Positions 34,345 to 43,858 of a DNA stretch of 64,000 bases are shown piece after piece. Positions within the stretch are counted from its first letter, which is position 1. Every line of letters starts with the position of its first letter. The DNA comes from Lacinutrix sp. Hel_I_90 (GTDB lineage Bacteria; Bacteroidota; Bacteroidia; Flavobacteriales; Flavobacteriaceae), in assembly GCF_000934685.1 (NCBI RefSeq), contig NZ_JYNQ01000001.1:3695501-3759500 (forward strand), read 5' to 3'. Both the position numbers and the translations under genes were made by a program. The notes below the pieces were generated by a model, which did not search any database, was not told the DNA's origin, and was given only the letters and a program-made list of their open reading frames with translations.

Positions 34345-35898
34345 TTACGTGTTTCCACCTAGGTATTGGCAGTCTTTCAAATCCTGCATACCGTGAAAAG
34401 GAACTGGTGTTTTTTGGTATTGATACGTTTCACTTAGTGCATTGGATAAGTTATGATCGTCGATATTAACTTCAATATCGGTCATTTTGAATTGGCAAGG
34501 GTGTTCGTAACCTGCAGCATGCGTGATTTCAATACATTCTTTCTTGAAGGTCTTAAAGTATTGTGCCAAGCGTTCCGATTTTAAAGGAACATCAATACCA
34601 CGTTGTAGCCATTTGCTTTGCGTAGCAACACCGCTTGGACAACGATTAGTATGGCATATTTGGGCTTGAATACAGCCAATGCTCATCATGGCTTCCCGGG
34701 CCACATTTATAATATCAACACCCATGGAAAAAGCCATAGCTGCTTTTCCTGGAAAACCTAATTTACCACTCCCAATAAAAACCACTTGTTCTTCTAATCC
34801 TTTTTTCTGAAATAATTTGTATAAATCTCCAAATCCGTATACCCATGGCAAGCTTACATGATCGGCAAAACTAGGAGGTGCCGCACCTGTGCCACCTTCG
34901 CCACCATCAACGGTAATAAAATCAGGACCCTTGCCTGTGGTTTTCATAATATTTGTTAGTTCTTCCCATTGTTCTAATTTACCAATAGCCGCTTTGATAC
35001 CAACAGGTAAGCCGGTGTTTTCAGCAATGGCTTCAATAAAATCGACCATTTCGGGAATGGTATCAAAGGCTTTGTGATTTGGAGGTGAAAGCACATCTTT
35101 GCCAACTTCAACACCGCGAATATCTGCTATTTCCTGAGAGATCTTTGCGCCAGGAAGTACTCCGCCTTTTCCTGGCTTAGCACCTTGAGATAATTTTAAT
35201 TCTATTGCGCGAATAAATGGATGCTCTTCCACTAATTTTTTCATCTTTTCCATAGAAAAACCACCATCTTCAGCACGAACGCCAAAGTAACCCGTTCCAA
35301 AATGAAAAATAACATCAGCTCCATTCTTGTGGTAAGGCGATAAACCGCCTTCTCCAGTGTTATGATAGGCATCAGCCATTTGCACACCTTTATTTAAAGA
35401 ATCTATGGCTCTGGCAGATAGTGAGCCAAAACTCATAGCAGAAACATTAATAACTGATGCTGGTCGAAAAGGACGTCTGCGCTTATTATGTAAACCAATA
35501 ACTTTAGCACAGGGTAAAAAGTGTTTGTCTTTTGCATTGGGATGATCATCGGGAACCCTATAAGGAATCATGGCGTTATTTATGAAAATATGCTGGTGTG
35601 CATAAATATCACGATCGGTGCCAAAGCCTTCATAATTATTTTCACTTTTAGCCGACGCATAAACCCAACTACGTTCTATGCGATTAAAAGGGAGTTCTTC
35701 TCTGTTATTAGCAACAAAATACTGGCGGATTTCAGGGCCTATGCTTTCAAATAAATAACGTAAATGTCCTACAACTGGAAAGTTATGACTTATGGTGTGT
35801 TTTCTTTGTATGACATCGCGAAGTACTACTATTACTAATACAATGAGAACCCATAGCCACCAAGAGCTATTTGATAGAAAGTTTAGAAAGGTATCCAT
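34345..35898 (-). CDS. FMN-binding glutamate synthase family protein
   Basis: The 517-residue product has an N-terminal membrane helix (about residues 10-28) and then the glutamate-synthase-like FMN TIM barrel: INVSAMSFGSLSARAIDSLN, NTGEGGLSPYH, LKLSQGAKPGKGG, TVDGGEGGTGAAP and the 3Fe-4S-type cysteine cluster CIQAQICHTNRCPSGVATQ. The glutaminase domain of true GltB is absent. The natural substrate of this widespread family is not established. It should sit on the inner face of the cytoplasmic membrane. A single gene. Confidence 0.93.
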   Translation of the reverse strand: MDTFLNFLSNSSWWLWVLIVLVIVVLRDVIQRKHTISHNFPVVGHLRYLFESIGPEIRQYFVANNREELPFNRIERSWVYASAKSENNYEGFGTDRDIYAHQHIFINNAMIPYRVPDDHPNAKDKHFLPCAKVIGLHNKRRRPFRPASVINVSAMSFGSLSARAIDSLNKGVQMADAYHNTGEGGLSPYHKNGADVIFHFGTGYFGVRAEDGGFSMEKMKKLVEEHPFIRAIELKLSQGAKPGKGGVLPGAKISQEIADIRGVEVGKDVLSPPNHKAFDTIPEMVDFIEAIAENTGLPVGIKAAIGKLEQWEELTNIMKTTGKGPDFITVDGGEGGTGAAPPSFADHVSLPWVYGFGDLYKLFQKKGLEEQVVFIGSGKLGFPGKAAMAFSMGVDIINVAREAMMSIGCIQAQICHTNRCPSGVATQSKWLQRGIDVPLKSERLAQYFKTFKKECIEITHAAGYEHPCQFKMTDIEVNIDDHNLSNALSETYQYQKTPVPFHGMQDLKDCQYLGGNT

Positions 35899-36540
35899 GA
35901 GGTTTTGGTTTTCAACAAATATAAAACTTAAAGGATAAACTATTTAGTGTACAAAAGAAAAGCGAGTTTTGTCTTATTAGTAAATTTTATATATTGTAGG
36001 TTCAGGTTAGCAGATATCTTTACTATAAAAGTGGGTTCTGATATTTTTATAATAGTAAGCCGCTACATCTTTAGTCAGTAAGGTTTAATCTCTTTTTTAA
36101 AGTGCTCACTTCCGTAATTGGCAGATTACTAAATTGAATGTCGTTTTTATACTCTTGGAAGCCAACAATTTCAAACCAATAATGAAAGTCATTGCCACCA
36201 TTATTTATTGTTTTTAGCGATGGAAAGCTAGAGCATCTATTAAAACAATGATTATTTTTAGAAGAATACTTTCTTAGCGGGAAATAGTTGATCTAATCCA
36301 GTAGGAAAAATAGAAGTAGCAGTAAAAATAAAACAAATGAGAATGAATTCTATAAATAGAATTGGTTACTCTCTAATAGGTTAAATAGTTATGTTTTGAT
36401 AATAGAAAAATAACATGCTAAATATATATAGGAAAGATCAAGTATAAGATTGTGGATAATTATTTATAATTATTAGCAAAACTGAAAGCCAAAAACAACG
36501 ACAATACTTATTTTTACCCTTTTATAAAGATAAAGCTAAT
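35899..36540. other. 642-bp intergenic region with a coding remnant
   Basis: It separates two divergent genes. The only coding-like content is a minus-strand frame without a start codon (36071-36292), listed separately. The segment 36293-36540 is very A+T-rich and should contain the promoter of the pcrA-like gene; no clear box could be assigned. Confidence 0.45.
36071..36292 (-). pseudogene. unidentified gene remnant without start codon
   Basis: The frame is open for 73 codons and ends at TAA, but it has no ATG and starts right after a TAG. Its product has a protein-like composition: NGGNDFHYWFEIVGFQEYKN then DIQFSNLPITEVSTLKKRLN. I do not recognise the family. It is more likely a C-terminal fragment of a decayed gene than chance, because codon use resembles the neighbours, but this is uncertain. 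Confidence 0.35.
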
Positions 36541-38880
36541 TTGGAAAAGTATTTAAGTCAGTTAAACGAAGCACAACTAGAGCCTACTATTCAAAAGGAT
36601 GGCCCCATGATAATTATTGCTGGTGCGGGTTCTGGGAAAACGCGGGTGTTAACTTATCGTATTGCTTACTTAATGAGCAAAGGTGTTGATGCCTTTAATA
36701 TACTGGCATTAACCTTTACCAACAAGGCGGCGAAAGAAATGAAAGGCCGTATTGCCCAAATTGTAGGCGATGGAGAAGCAAAAAACTTATGGATGGGAAC
36801 CTTTCACTCTGTTTTTGCTAAGATTCTTCGTTTTGAAGGTCACCACTTAGGTTTTCCTAGTAACTTTACAATTTACGATACACAAGATTCTCAAAAACTT
36901 TTGGGTTCCATTATTAAAGAAATGGGACTAGAGAAAGATATTTATAAAACAAAACAGGTTTACAGCAGGATTTCTTCTTATAAAAATAGCTTAATTACTG
37001 TAAAAGCGTATTTCAAAAACCCAGAACTTATGGAAGCCGATGCCATGGCAAGGCGTCCTAAAATGGGAGAGATTTATGCAGAATATGTGGATCGCTGTTT
37101 TAAAGCAGGAGCCATGGATTTTGATGATTTATTATTAAGAACCAATGAGCTGTTAACCAGATTCCCAGCTGTTCTAGCACAGTATCAAAATAAGTTTCGT
37201 TACATACTCGTAGATGAGTATCAAGATACAAACCACTCACAATATTTAATAGTACGAGCGTTAGCCGATCGTTTTCAAAACATTTGTGTGGTTGGTGACG
37301 ATGCACAAAGTATTTATGCTTTTCGCGGGGCAAACATCAATAATATTTTAAACTTCCAAAAAGATTATGACGATGTTAAAATGTTCCGCTTAGAACAAAA
37401 TTACCGCTCAACAAAAAATATAGTTGGTGCTGCTAATTCTGTAATTGAGCACAATAAAACGAAATTAGAAAAAATTGTTTGGACCGCAAATGATGAAGGC
37501 GAAAAGGTTAAAGTACACCGCTCTTTAACAGATGGAGACGAAGGGCGTTATGTAGCCAGTGCCATTTGGGAAGAAAAGATGACTAATCAATTACCAAACA
37601 GTGATTTTGCAATTTTATATCGTACCAATTCGCAATCTCGTGCCATGGAGGACGCTTTGCGTAAGCGTGATATTCCGTATCGTATTTATGGTGGCACATC
37701 ATTCTACCAGCGTAAGGAGATAAAGGATGTAACGGCATATTTACGTTTAATACTTAATTCAGCAGATGAAGAAGCTTTAAAACGGGTGATTAATTATCCG
37801 GCACGTGGTATTGGTCAAACAACTATAGATCGATTAGTTGTTGCTGCAAATGTTACTGGTAAAACTATTTTTGGCCTTTTAAAAGACATAGATACTATAG
37901 ATATTAATATTAATGGTGGTACAAAAAATAAACTAAGAGATTTTGTTACCTTGATAGAAAGTTATCAAGTGATGAATCAAACAGCAAACGCTTTTGATTT
38001 AGCAGAACATGTTACGAAAACCAGTGGCTTAATTCGAGAGTTTAACAAGGATGGAACGCCAGAAGGTGTTATGAGACTTGAAAACGTTGAAGAGCTCTTA
38101 AATGGTATTAAAGATTTTGTTGAAGGCCAATTAGAAATAGCAGATTCTAAAGACGATTTAGCAGAATTTTTAGAAGATATCGCATTAGCTACAGACTTAG
38201 ATGGCGATAAAGGAGATCCTAATCACGTAGCATTAATGACTATTCACTCGTCTAAAGGTTTAGAGTTTAATCAGGTATTTATAGTGGGCTTAGAGGAAGA
38301 TTTATTTCCAAGTGCCATGAGTATGAATACACGTGATGAGCTAGAAGAAGAACGACGATTATTTTACGTAGCGTTGACAAGAGCAGAAAAGAAGGCGTAT
38401 CTTACGTATGCATTATCAAGATACCGTTGGGGGAAACTAGTAGATTCTGAACCAAGCCGTTTTATAGAAGAAATAGAAGAGGAGTTCTTAGATATTATAA
38501 CTCCAATAGAAGAAAGACGCATCAATCCCATGCTATCTGCAGATATTTTTGGCGATGTTGAACCTAATAAAATTAGATTTAAAAAACCTACACAACCTAA
38601 ATTCCAAAAGAAAGTGGCAAAAAAGAAAGAACCGGTGAACTTCGAAATTAGTGCACCTAAAAAACTTAAAAAAGCATCAGAAATTTCAAGTCCTAAAGGG
38701 GCGAACTTATTTGGCGGAGAACTTACTGTAGGCAATAGAGTAAAACATTTAAAGTTTGGTAGAGGAGAAGTGCTTAAAATGGAAGGTAAAGGGGGCGATA
38801 TTAAAGCTGAGATCGATTTTGAATTTGGTGGTAAAAAGAAATTGTTACTGCGCTTTGCTAAGTTGGAGCTTATAGGCTAA
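36541..38880 (+). CDS. pcrA: ATP-dependent DNA helicase, PcrA/UvrD type
   Basis: The 779-residue product starts at a TTG codon (EKYLSQLNEAQLEPTIQKDG), which fits the usual N-terminus of this family in Bacteroidota. All superfamily 1 motifs are visible: AGAGSGKTRVLTYRI (Walker A), TFTNKAAKEMK, VDEYQDTNHSQY, VVGDDAQSIYAFRGA, QNYRSTKNI, TIHSSKGLEFNQVF and YVALTRAEKKAYL. The C-terminal tail holds a Tudor-like domain VGNRVKHLKFGRGEVLKMEG. It should act in nucleotide excision repair and replication conflict handling, together with UvrA encoded at 57323-60154. Confidence 0.95.
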   Translation: MEKYLSQLNEAQLEPTIQKDGPMIIIAGAGSGKTRVLTYRIAYLMSKGVDAFNILALTFTNKAAKEMKGRIAQIVGDGEAKNLWMGTFHSVFAKILRFEGHHLGFPSNFTIYDTQDSQKLLGSIIKEMGLEKDIYKTKQVYSRISSYKNSLITVKAYFKNPELMEADAMARRPKMGEIYAEYVDRCFKAGAMDFDDLLLRTNELLTRFPAVLAQYQNKFRYILVDEYQDTNHSQYLIVRALADRFQNICVVGDDAQSIYAFRGANINNILNFQKDYDDVKMFRLEQNYRSTKNIVGAANSVIEHNKTKLEKIVWTANDEGEKVKVHRSLTDGDEGRYVASAIWEEKMTNQLPNSDFAILYRTNSQSRAMEDALRKRDIPYRIYGGTSFYQRKEIKDVTAYLRLILNSADEEALKRVINYPARGIGQTTIDRLVVAANVTGKTIFGLLKDIDTIDININGGTKNKLRDFVTLIESYQVMNQTANAFDLAEHVTKTSGLIREFNKDGTPEGVMRLENVEELLNGIKDFVEGQLEIADSKDDLAEFLEDIALATDLDGDKGDPNHVALMTIHSSKGLEFNQVFIVGLEEDLFPSAMSMNTRDELEEERRLFYVALTRAEKKAYLTYALSRYRWGKLVDSEPSRFIEEIEEEFLDIITPIEERRINPMLSADIFGDVEPNKIRFKKPTQPKFQKKVAKKKEPVNFEISAPKKLKKASEISSPKGANLFGGELTVGNRVKHLKFGRGEVLKMEGKGGDIKAEIDFEFGGKKKLLLRFAKLELIG

Positions 38881-39060
38881 TTTTAATCATTAGCGATGTA
38901 CAAGTATAAATAATTTAGTATAATCCAGGAATCTAATCATGATCCAAGCAGCTAATAGATGTCATTATTAAGAGACTACTTACAAAAAAGAGTTTTAAAA
39001 ATTTGAGCATCCTAAAAAATAGTGTTTACTTTATAGGAACAAAAGGTTAAGTTACTAATT

Positions 39061-39681
39061 ATGGCTGAATTTATTAGGATTTACGAAGAAAATCCAAACC
39101 CGAAAGAAATCAAGAAAGTGGTGAATGTGCTAAAAAATGGTGGACTCATCATTTATCCAACAGATACTGTTTATGGGTTGGGCTGCGATATAACAAATAC
39201 AAAAGCATTAGAGCGTATCGCTAGAATAAAAGGCGTTAAACTAGAGAAAGCTAATCTTTCTTTCATTTGTCATGATTTGAGTAATTTAAGCGATTATGTA
39301 AAGCAAATTGATTCGTCTACCTTCAAAATTTTAAAGCGAGCCTTGCCTGGGCCCTATACTTTTATTTTACCAGGATCAAAATCATTGCCTAGTGTTTTTA
39401 AGAAAAAAAAGCAGGTTGGTATTCGTGTTCCAAACAACAATATTACTGTTGAAATTGTAAAAGCTTTGGGTAATCCATTAGTGTCTACCTCAATACGGGA
39501 TGAGGATGAGGTTTTAGAATATACTACAGATCCAGAATTGATTCTTGAGAAATGGAACGATTTAGTGGACTTAGTCATCGATGGTGGCTATGGTGGTAAT
39601 GAAGCCTCTACAATCGTTGATTTAACAGAAGCAGAACCTATTGTGATTAGAGAAGGAAAAGGGAGTTTAGAAATTTTTTAA
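39061..39681 (+). CDS. Sua5/YciO/YrdC family threonylcarbamoyl-AMP synthase
   Basis: The 206-residue product matches the Sua5/YrdC/TsaC fold: LKNGGLIIYPTDTVYGLGCD, RIARIKGVKLEKANLSFICH, RALPGPYTFILPGSKSLP, KKKQVGIRVPNNNITVEIV and STIVDLTEAEPIVIREGKGS. The family makes L-threonylcarbamoyl-AMP for the t6A37 modification of tRNA. The KxR and SxxN-like residues are present. The Sua5 C-terminal domain is absent. Its stop codon overlaps the stop of the convergent cytochrome gene by four bases. Confidence 0.9.
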   Translation: MAEFIRIYEENPNPKEIKKVVNVLKNGGLIIYPTDTVYGLGCDITNTKALERIARIKGVKLEKANLSFICHDLSNLSDYVKQIDSSTFKILKRALPGPYTFILPGSKSLPSVFKKKKQVGIRVPNNNITVEIVKALGNPLVSTSIRDEDEVLEYTTDPELILEKWNDLVDLVIDGGYGGNEASTIVDLTEAEPIVIREGKGSLEIF

Positions 39682-41042
39682 TTACAACCCAAATCTAGCT
39701 GAGATTGTAAATCACTATTAGGAATACAGTTGCCAGAAAAGACTTGAGCGGGAACATAACGTTCTAAATTAGAATCATATAATGCATTTTCTATAAATGC
39801 AACGATCTCATTAATTTCTTGTTGCGACAGTTTGAGGTCCTTGAAATCTTCTGCTAACTGTCCATTTGGTACACTATTGTTTTGTTTTTCACCTTTAACG
39901 ATATAACTAACCACTTCATTTAATGAGGTGAATGTACAACCATGACCATAAAACCTATTAGATTTTAAATTGTACAAATTAGGAACCTTAAATTTATAAT
40001 CGTCACTACTATTATTGGTAAAGCCTCCACGTCCTTTACTTTTGATTATAAAATCATCTGGGTTAATTATAATGCCATTACTTTGGTCTATATCTCCCAT
40101 GCCTAATGCATAAAATGCATTTGATTTGAGGGCAGGTCCCGTGTGGCAGTTAATACATCTCCCTTTATCAAAAAATAAAACAGCCCCTCTTTTCTCTTGG
40201 ACATTCATACGGTCGTAATTTCCCTTCAACCAATCTTGCCAAGGTGATTCATTGGCTAAAAGCGTCCTGTTATATGCGGCAATCGCTAACCCTGCTGTTA
40301 ATTTTGTATAACGCTCATTTTCTGGTACCTCAGGAAAAGCAGCGTCAAACATAGCTTTATAACCGTAATTAGTTGCGAAATCTTTATCAATTCTCAATCT
40401 ATGTGCAGCTTGTCCAGCCATACCTTGGGTTTCTAAACCTTGATAGCCTAGTAAGTTTTCTGGAATGGTATTCGCATTTTGAGCGATATAAGGCGTGTTA
40501 ATTCCTGTACCACCTAACGATCCATTCCAGAGCATGACCTCTTGATAAGCAGAATTTAAAAGGCTTGGTACTTTTATGGGTTCAATATCTATGGAGTCTA
40601 AAGGCATGCTTTGATCTATGATTCTATGGTCTCCAATAGTACCAAAACCTTTACCGCCTTCACCAATACCTTGTAAATTGCCAGAATAAAAACCAGCAGC
40701 TACAGGGTGGCAACTAGCACATGAAAAGGTTTCTATTGCCAAATCTATTTTGGCATTACCTCCTGTGGCTGTGTCATGGACTAACATTTTTCCTAGAGCT
40801 ACTTTATCTGTTGTAATTGGGTTTAATGGATCTTGAGGGATATTTACATAATCATTTGAATCTGGTAGTTGAAAAAAATAAGGACCTATGCCATTAGACT
40901 TTTCATCAATTAATGATAATAATTGTGAATCTAAAGCAGAAACTTCTTCATAATAAGATTCATTAACACACGAACATAAAAAACAGGATAATGCAAGCAA
41001 CGACATTGCCACAGCATTGGTTTTTATTGTGTAGAAAAACAT
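39678..41042 (-). CDS. di-heme cytochrome c peroxidase family lipoprotein
   Basis: The 454-residue product has a lipoprotein signal (LCSC) and two heme c motifs, FSCASCHPVAAGF and CINCHTGPALKSN. The rest follows the MauG/CcpA layout: KVALGKMLVHD, PSLLNSAYQEVMLWNGSLGG, and PNLYNLKSNRFYGHGCTFTS with axial-ligand candidates. Enzymes of this family reduce hydrogen peroxide, or oxidise protein cofactors, in the periplasm. Here it is membrane-anchored. At 454 residues it is longer than typical CcpA (about 330-350). It ends tail to tail with the Sua5-like gene. Confidence 0.9.
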   Translation of the reverse strand: MFFYTIKTNAVAMSLLALSCFLCSCVNESYYEEVSALDSQLLSLIDEKSNGIGPYFFQLPDSNDYVNIPQDPLNPITTDKVALGKMLVHDTATGGNAKIDLAIETFSCASCHPVAAGFYSGNLQGIGEGGKGFGTIGDHRIIDQSMPLDSIDIEPIKVPSLLNSAYQEVMLWNGSLGGTGINTPYIAQNANTIPENLLGYQGLETQGMAGQAAHRLRIDKDFATNYGYKAMFDAAFPEVPENERYTKLTAGLAIAAYNRTLLANESPWQDWLKGNYDRMNVQEKRGAVLFFDKGRCINCHTGPALKSNAFYALGMGDIDQSNGIIINPDDFIIKSKGRGGFTNNSSDDYKFKVPNLYNLKSNRFYGHGCTFTSLNEVVSYIVKGEKQNNSVPNGQLAEDFKDLKLSQQEINEIVAFIENALYDSNLERYVPAQVFSGNCIPNSDLQSQLDLGCN

Positions 41043-41155
41043 GGTTAAATAGCGTTTATAATAAAGCTACTCTTTAATTTTAAAGCGGTTTCTTTTTTTT
41101 AGATTAAATGTAACATAAATAGATGAATGGTCTAATATAGCCTGTGTATAAAAGT

Positions 41156-41185
41156 AAAAAGCCCAATCTTTCGATTGGGCTTTTT
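41156..41185. terminator. bidirectional intrinsic terminator
   Basis: AAAAAGCCCAATC pairs perfectly with GATTGGGCTTTTT around TTTC. It lies 20 bases after the OmpA lipoprotein gene. Confidence 0.93.
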
Positions 41186-41205
41186 AATAATATTTTTAAA
41201 ATGAA

Positions 41206-42066
41206 TTAGTTACCTTCTTTTGATAAGCTTTTCATTTCAGTTTCAATCATTTCATAGAACTGATCGATTTTTGGTAGGATATAAATTTTTGTTCTACGGT
41301 TTATCGCTTTATTTTCTGCTGTAGTATTAGGTACTAAAGGAATATGATCTCCACGTCCTGCTGCTATTAATTGTTCTGGCTTCACACCTAAACCTTGTAA
41401 AGCTCTAACAATAGCAGTACTACGCTTTACACTTAAATCCCAGTTATCAATTAATACACCTTTGCTGTAAGGTACATTGTCTGTATGACCTTCTACCATA
41501 GCTTCAAAATTTGGTTTACCATTAATAACAGTCGCTACTTTACCTAAGATATCGTTCGCTCTGGTCGTAATGTCATAACTGCCACTCTTGAATAATAATT
41601 TATCAGATAATGAAATAAACACGACACTTTTCTCTACATTAATCTCAATGTCCGGATCATTTAATCCAACTTCTTTTTTAAGACTAGTTACTAAAGCCAA
41701 CGTTACACTATCCTTTTTTGTTAAAGCATCCTGTAATCGCGTGATACGTAAATCTTTTTCCTTTAAACTCTCTAAAGACTTTTCTACGTTTCTAGCGCCT
41801 TGGGTTGTCAAGACAGTCATGTCTTTCGTGCTTTCAATTAGAGCCAAGTTATTAGCTTTCATATCCGCTAGACGTGCTTGTAGCTCGGTTAACCTAGCAG
41901 CAGAAGCAGCTTCGTCTGCTAAACAGCTGTTCAGTTTGACAGTAGCAGTATTTAAAAGGTCTTGTGTATTCTTTTGTTTTTCCTCCAGAGCCATGTATTC
42001 TTTTTTAGAAACACATGAGCTTAAAGTAAGTAGTGCAACCGCACCTAGGATAATAAGTTTTTTCAT
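41206..42066 (-). CDS. OmpA-family lipoprotein
   Basis: The 286-residue product has a lipoprotein signal (LLTLSSC), a long coiled-coil (about residues 30-130) and a C-terminal OmpA domain (about 145-260) with SDKLLFKSGS, VEGHTDNVPYSKG, NWDLSVKRSTAIVRAL and INRRTKIYILP. It should link the outer membrane to peptidoglycan. The C-terminal tail FYEMIETEMKSLSKEGN is extra. A single gene with its own terminator. Confidence 0.92.
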   Translation of the reverse strand: MKKLIILGAVALLTLSSCVSKKEYMALEEKQKNTQDLLNTATVKLNSCLADEAASAARLTELQARLADMKANNLALIESTKDMTVLTTQGARNVEKSLESLKEKDLRITRLQDALTKKDSVTLALVTSLKKEVGLNDPDIEINVEKSVVFISLSDKLLFKSGSYDITTRANDILGKVATVINGKPNFEAMVEGHTDNVPYSKGVLIDNWDLSVKRSTAIVRALQGLGVKPEQLIAAGRGDHIPLVPNTTAENKAINRRTKIYILPKIDQFYEMIETEMKSLSKEGN

Positions 42067-42159
42067 AATCGTTTTAGATAAAATTAAATTTTAACAATTC
42101 AAAAGTATAAAAATTATAAATGTTAAAAGAAGTATTAACAAAACTTTTGCTAAACAATT

Positions 42160-43149
42160 TTATAAACGTTTAAAAGTCTTCTTTTTACTTATAAAATAAG
42201 ACCATACAATAGATTTTGTACGGAAATAATGCCCTTTTCGGGGCATTAATTTTCGTTGTTTCAGTACTCTTGGAAGATTAAAATAGAAATTAAAATGTGC
42301 TTTTAAAACCGCAAGACTGTGGGCTGGTTTTAATGCTAATAAAAATTTAAAAGCTGCTAACCCATCTAAAACCAAACGAATAACTATTAGAAATAAAGTG
42401 TTTCCTCCTGCATTCTTTGTTAAAGTAAATAAACTATTTCTAAAGTTGAGGTATGTTTTTCTTGGATTGCTAGCATTTAAAGTAGCGCCTCCTACATGAT
42501 AAACTTTAGATTCTCCAACATATTTTGAAGTATAACCAAAATTAAAGGCGCGCCAACATAAATCAATTTCTTCCATGTGCGCAAAAAAGGACGCGTCAAA
42601 CCCATTTAACCTTTCAAAAACTTGCTTTCTAATAAAAAAACATGCGCCAGAGGCCCAGAAAATTTGTGAATTTTTATTGTATTGACCTTTGTCTTTTTCA
42701 ATAGTGTCAAAAATACGCCCGCGACAAAACGGGTAAGCATATTTATCTAAATAGCCTCCAGCCGCACCCGCATATTCAAAATGAGTTTTATTGTGGTAAT
42801 CTAATATTTTGGGCTGTATGATAGCTGTATTGGGTTCTTTTTTAAATGTTTCGACAACTGGAGTGAGCCAGTTTTTGGTCACTTCAATATCACTGTTTAG
42901 CAAACAAAAAACATCAGCATCAATACCTTTTAAGGCATCGTTATACCCTTTAGCATAGCCACCATTGCTTTTGTTTTTAATGATGTTTACAGAAGGAAAT
43001 GCTGCTGTAACAAAAGTTATAGAATCATCAGTCGATGCATTATCTGCTACGTAAACTGTAGCTTCTTTTGAATAAGCGACAACGGAAGGTAAGAACTTTT
43101 CTAAAAGTGCTTTTCCGTTCCAATTTAATATGACTACTGCTATTTTCAT
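42160..43149 (-). CDS. family 2 glycosyltransferase
   Basis: The 329-residue product has the GT-A pattern of rhamnosyltransferase-like GT2 enzymes: VILNWNGKALLEKFLPSVVA at the start, VADNASTDDSITFV, CLLNSDIEVTKNWLTPVV (the DxD-like NSDIEV) and FWASGACFFIRKQVFERLNG, then EEIDLCWRAFNFGY. A C-terminal hydrophobic segment (about residues 245-275) suggests membrane association. It should add a sugar to an envelope glycan or lipid-linked intermediate. It is a lone gene. Confidence 0.9.
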   Translation of the reverse strand: MKIAVVILNWNGKALLEKFLPSVVAYSKEATVYVADNASTDDSITFVTAAFPSVNIIKNKSNGGYAKGYNDALKGIDADVFCLLNSDIEVTKNWLTPVVETFKKEPNTAIIQPKILDYHNKTHFEYAGAAGGYLDKYAYPFCRGRIFDTIEKDKGQYNKNSQIFWASGACFFIRKQVFERLNGFDASFFAHMEEIDLCWRAFNFGYTSKYVGESKVYHVGGATLNASNPRKTYLNFRNSLFTLTKNAGGNTLFLIVIRLVLDGLAAFKFLLALKPAHSLAVLKAHFNFYFNLPRVLKQRKLMPRKGHYFRTKSIVWSYFISKKKTFKRL

Positions 43150-43231
43150 TTGTTTTTTGTCATAGCGAGAAACTATTAAAACGAGTGCCGTGGTTTTCTC
43201 ACGATTTTTTTAAATTTAATCAACTTCAAAA

Positions 43232-43268
43232 GATTCCTACGGTATTCGATTATAATCGAAACTCCTGG
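43232..43268. repeat. dispersed palindromic element
   Basis: GATTCC and GGAATGAC flank a perfect 16-bp palindrome TTCGATTATAATCGAA (43245-43260). The ends match those at 29933-29960 and 60378-60399. It lies just after the HsdR-type nuclease gene. Confidence 0.6.
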
Positions 43269-43276
43269 GAATGACA

Positions 43277-43723
43277 CTAGTTTCCGTAATGAGGGATGTC
43301 TTGTAAGAAATCATATTTCTCAGTCTCAAAATCCATCTTACAATAATAGTGATTTAATCCATTAGTTACCATCAAATAATTGGCATTCAAAGCTAAATTA
43401 TAGCGTGCAACTTGGTCAAAAGTATCTTGATTTATTTTTATTTTTGGTGCTTTACATTCTACTATGATATGAATACTACCGTTTGGATTAAAAACGACAA
43501 TATCATATCGCTTTTTTAAATCATTGATTTTAAGTTCTTTTTCAACGTTAATTAGCGATTTCGGATAGTTTTTTTCTTCAATTAAATAATTGACGCAATG
43601 TTGACGCACCCATTCTTCGGGTTGTAAAATCACGAATTTTTTACGAATAGCATCGAATATAGATACTTTATTTTCGCTATTTTTGAATCGGAACGAATAT
43701 GTAGGGAAATTCAATTTTTGCAC
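43277..43723 (-). CDS. stand-alone type I restriction HsdR N-terminal-domain protein
   Basis: The 148-residue product carries only the HSDR_N nuclease fold: IFDAIRKKFVILQPEEWVRQ, HCVNYLIEEKNYPKSL, RYDIVVFNPNGSIHIIVECKAPKI (D...E-x-K of a PD-(D/E)xK nuclease) and QVARYNLALNANYLMVTNGL. The helicase motor of a real HsdR is absent and no modification or specificity gene is near. Such short forms are conserved in Bacteroidota, often next to holA as here, so this is probably not a remnant but a protein with a separate function. Confidence 0.85.
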   Translation of the reverse strand: MQKLNFPTYSFRFKNSENKVSIFDAIRKKFVILQPEEWVRQHCVNYLIEEKNYPKSLINVEKELKINDLKKRYDIVVFNPNGSIHIIVECKAPKIKINQDTFDQVARYNLALNANYLMVTNGLNHYYCKMDFETEKYDFLQDIPHYGN

Positions 43724-43776
43724 TACACAAATGTATAATTATAACGTCACTTCGAGGGAATTTTAATAAAGAAATA

Positions 43777-43825
43777 TCGAGAAGTTTTTAGTAGTTCTCG
43801 AGACAATTCCGAAAATATTCGGAAT
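43777..43825. repeat. double hairpin between nuclease and holA genes
   Basis: TCGAGAA (43777-43783) pairs with TTCTCGA (43795-43801), and ATTCCGAA (43806-43813) pairs with TTCGGAAT (43818-43825). A GGGAATT box lies just to the left. The series belongs to the same palindrome-rich spacer type as 43232-43268. Confidence 0.6.
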
Positions 43826-43858
43826 CTCTTGAACTCAGGGCACAATACAATTTCAATT

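Noticed and set aside
39678-39681. Stop-codon overlap of the Sua5-like and cytochrome genes as a sign of a wrong frame
   Set aside because: Both proteins are full length with conserved ends; a four-base tail-to-tail overlap is normal.
43277-43723. A type I restriction-modification locus
   Set aside because: Only the HsdR N-terminal fold is present; no HsdM, HsdS or motor domain is nearby.
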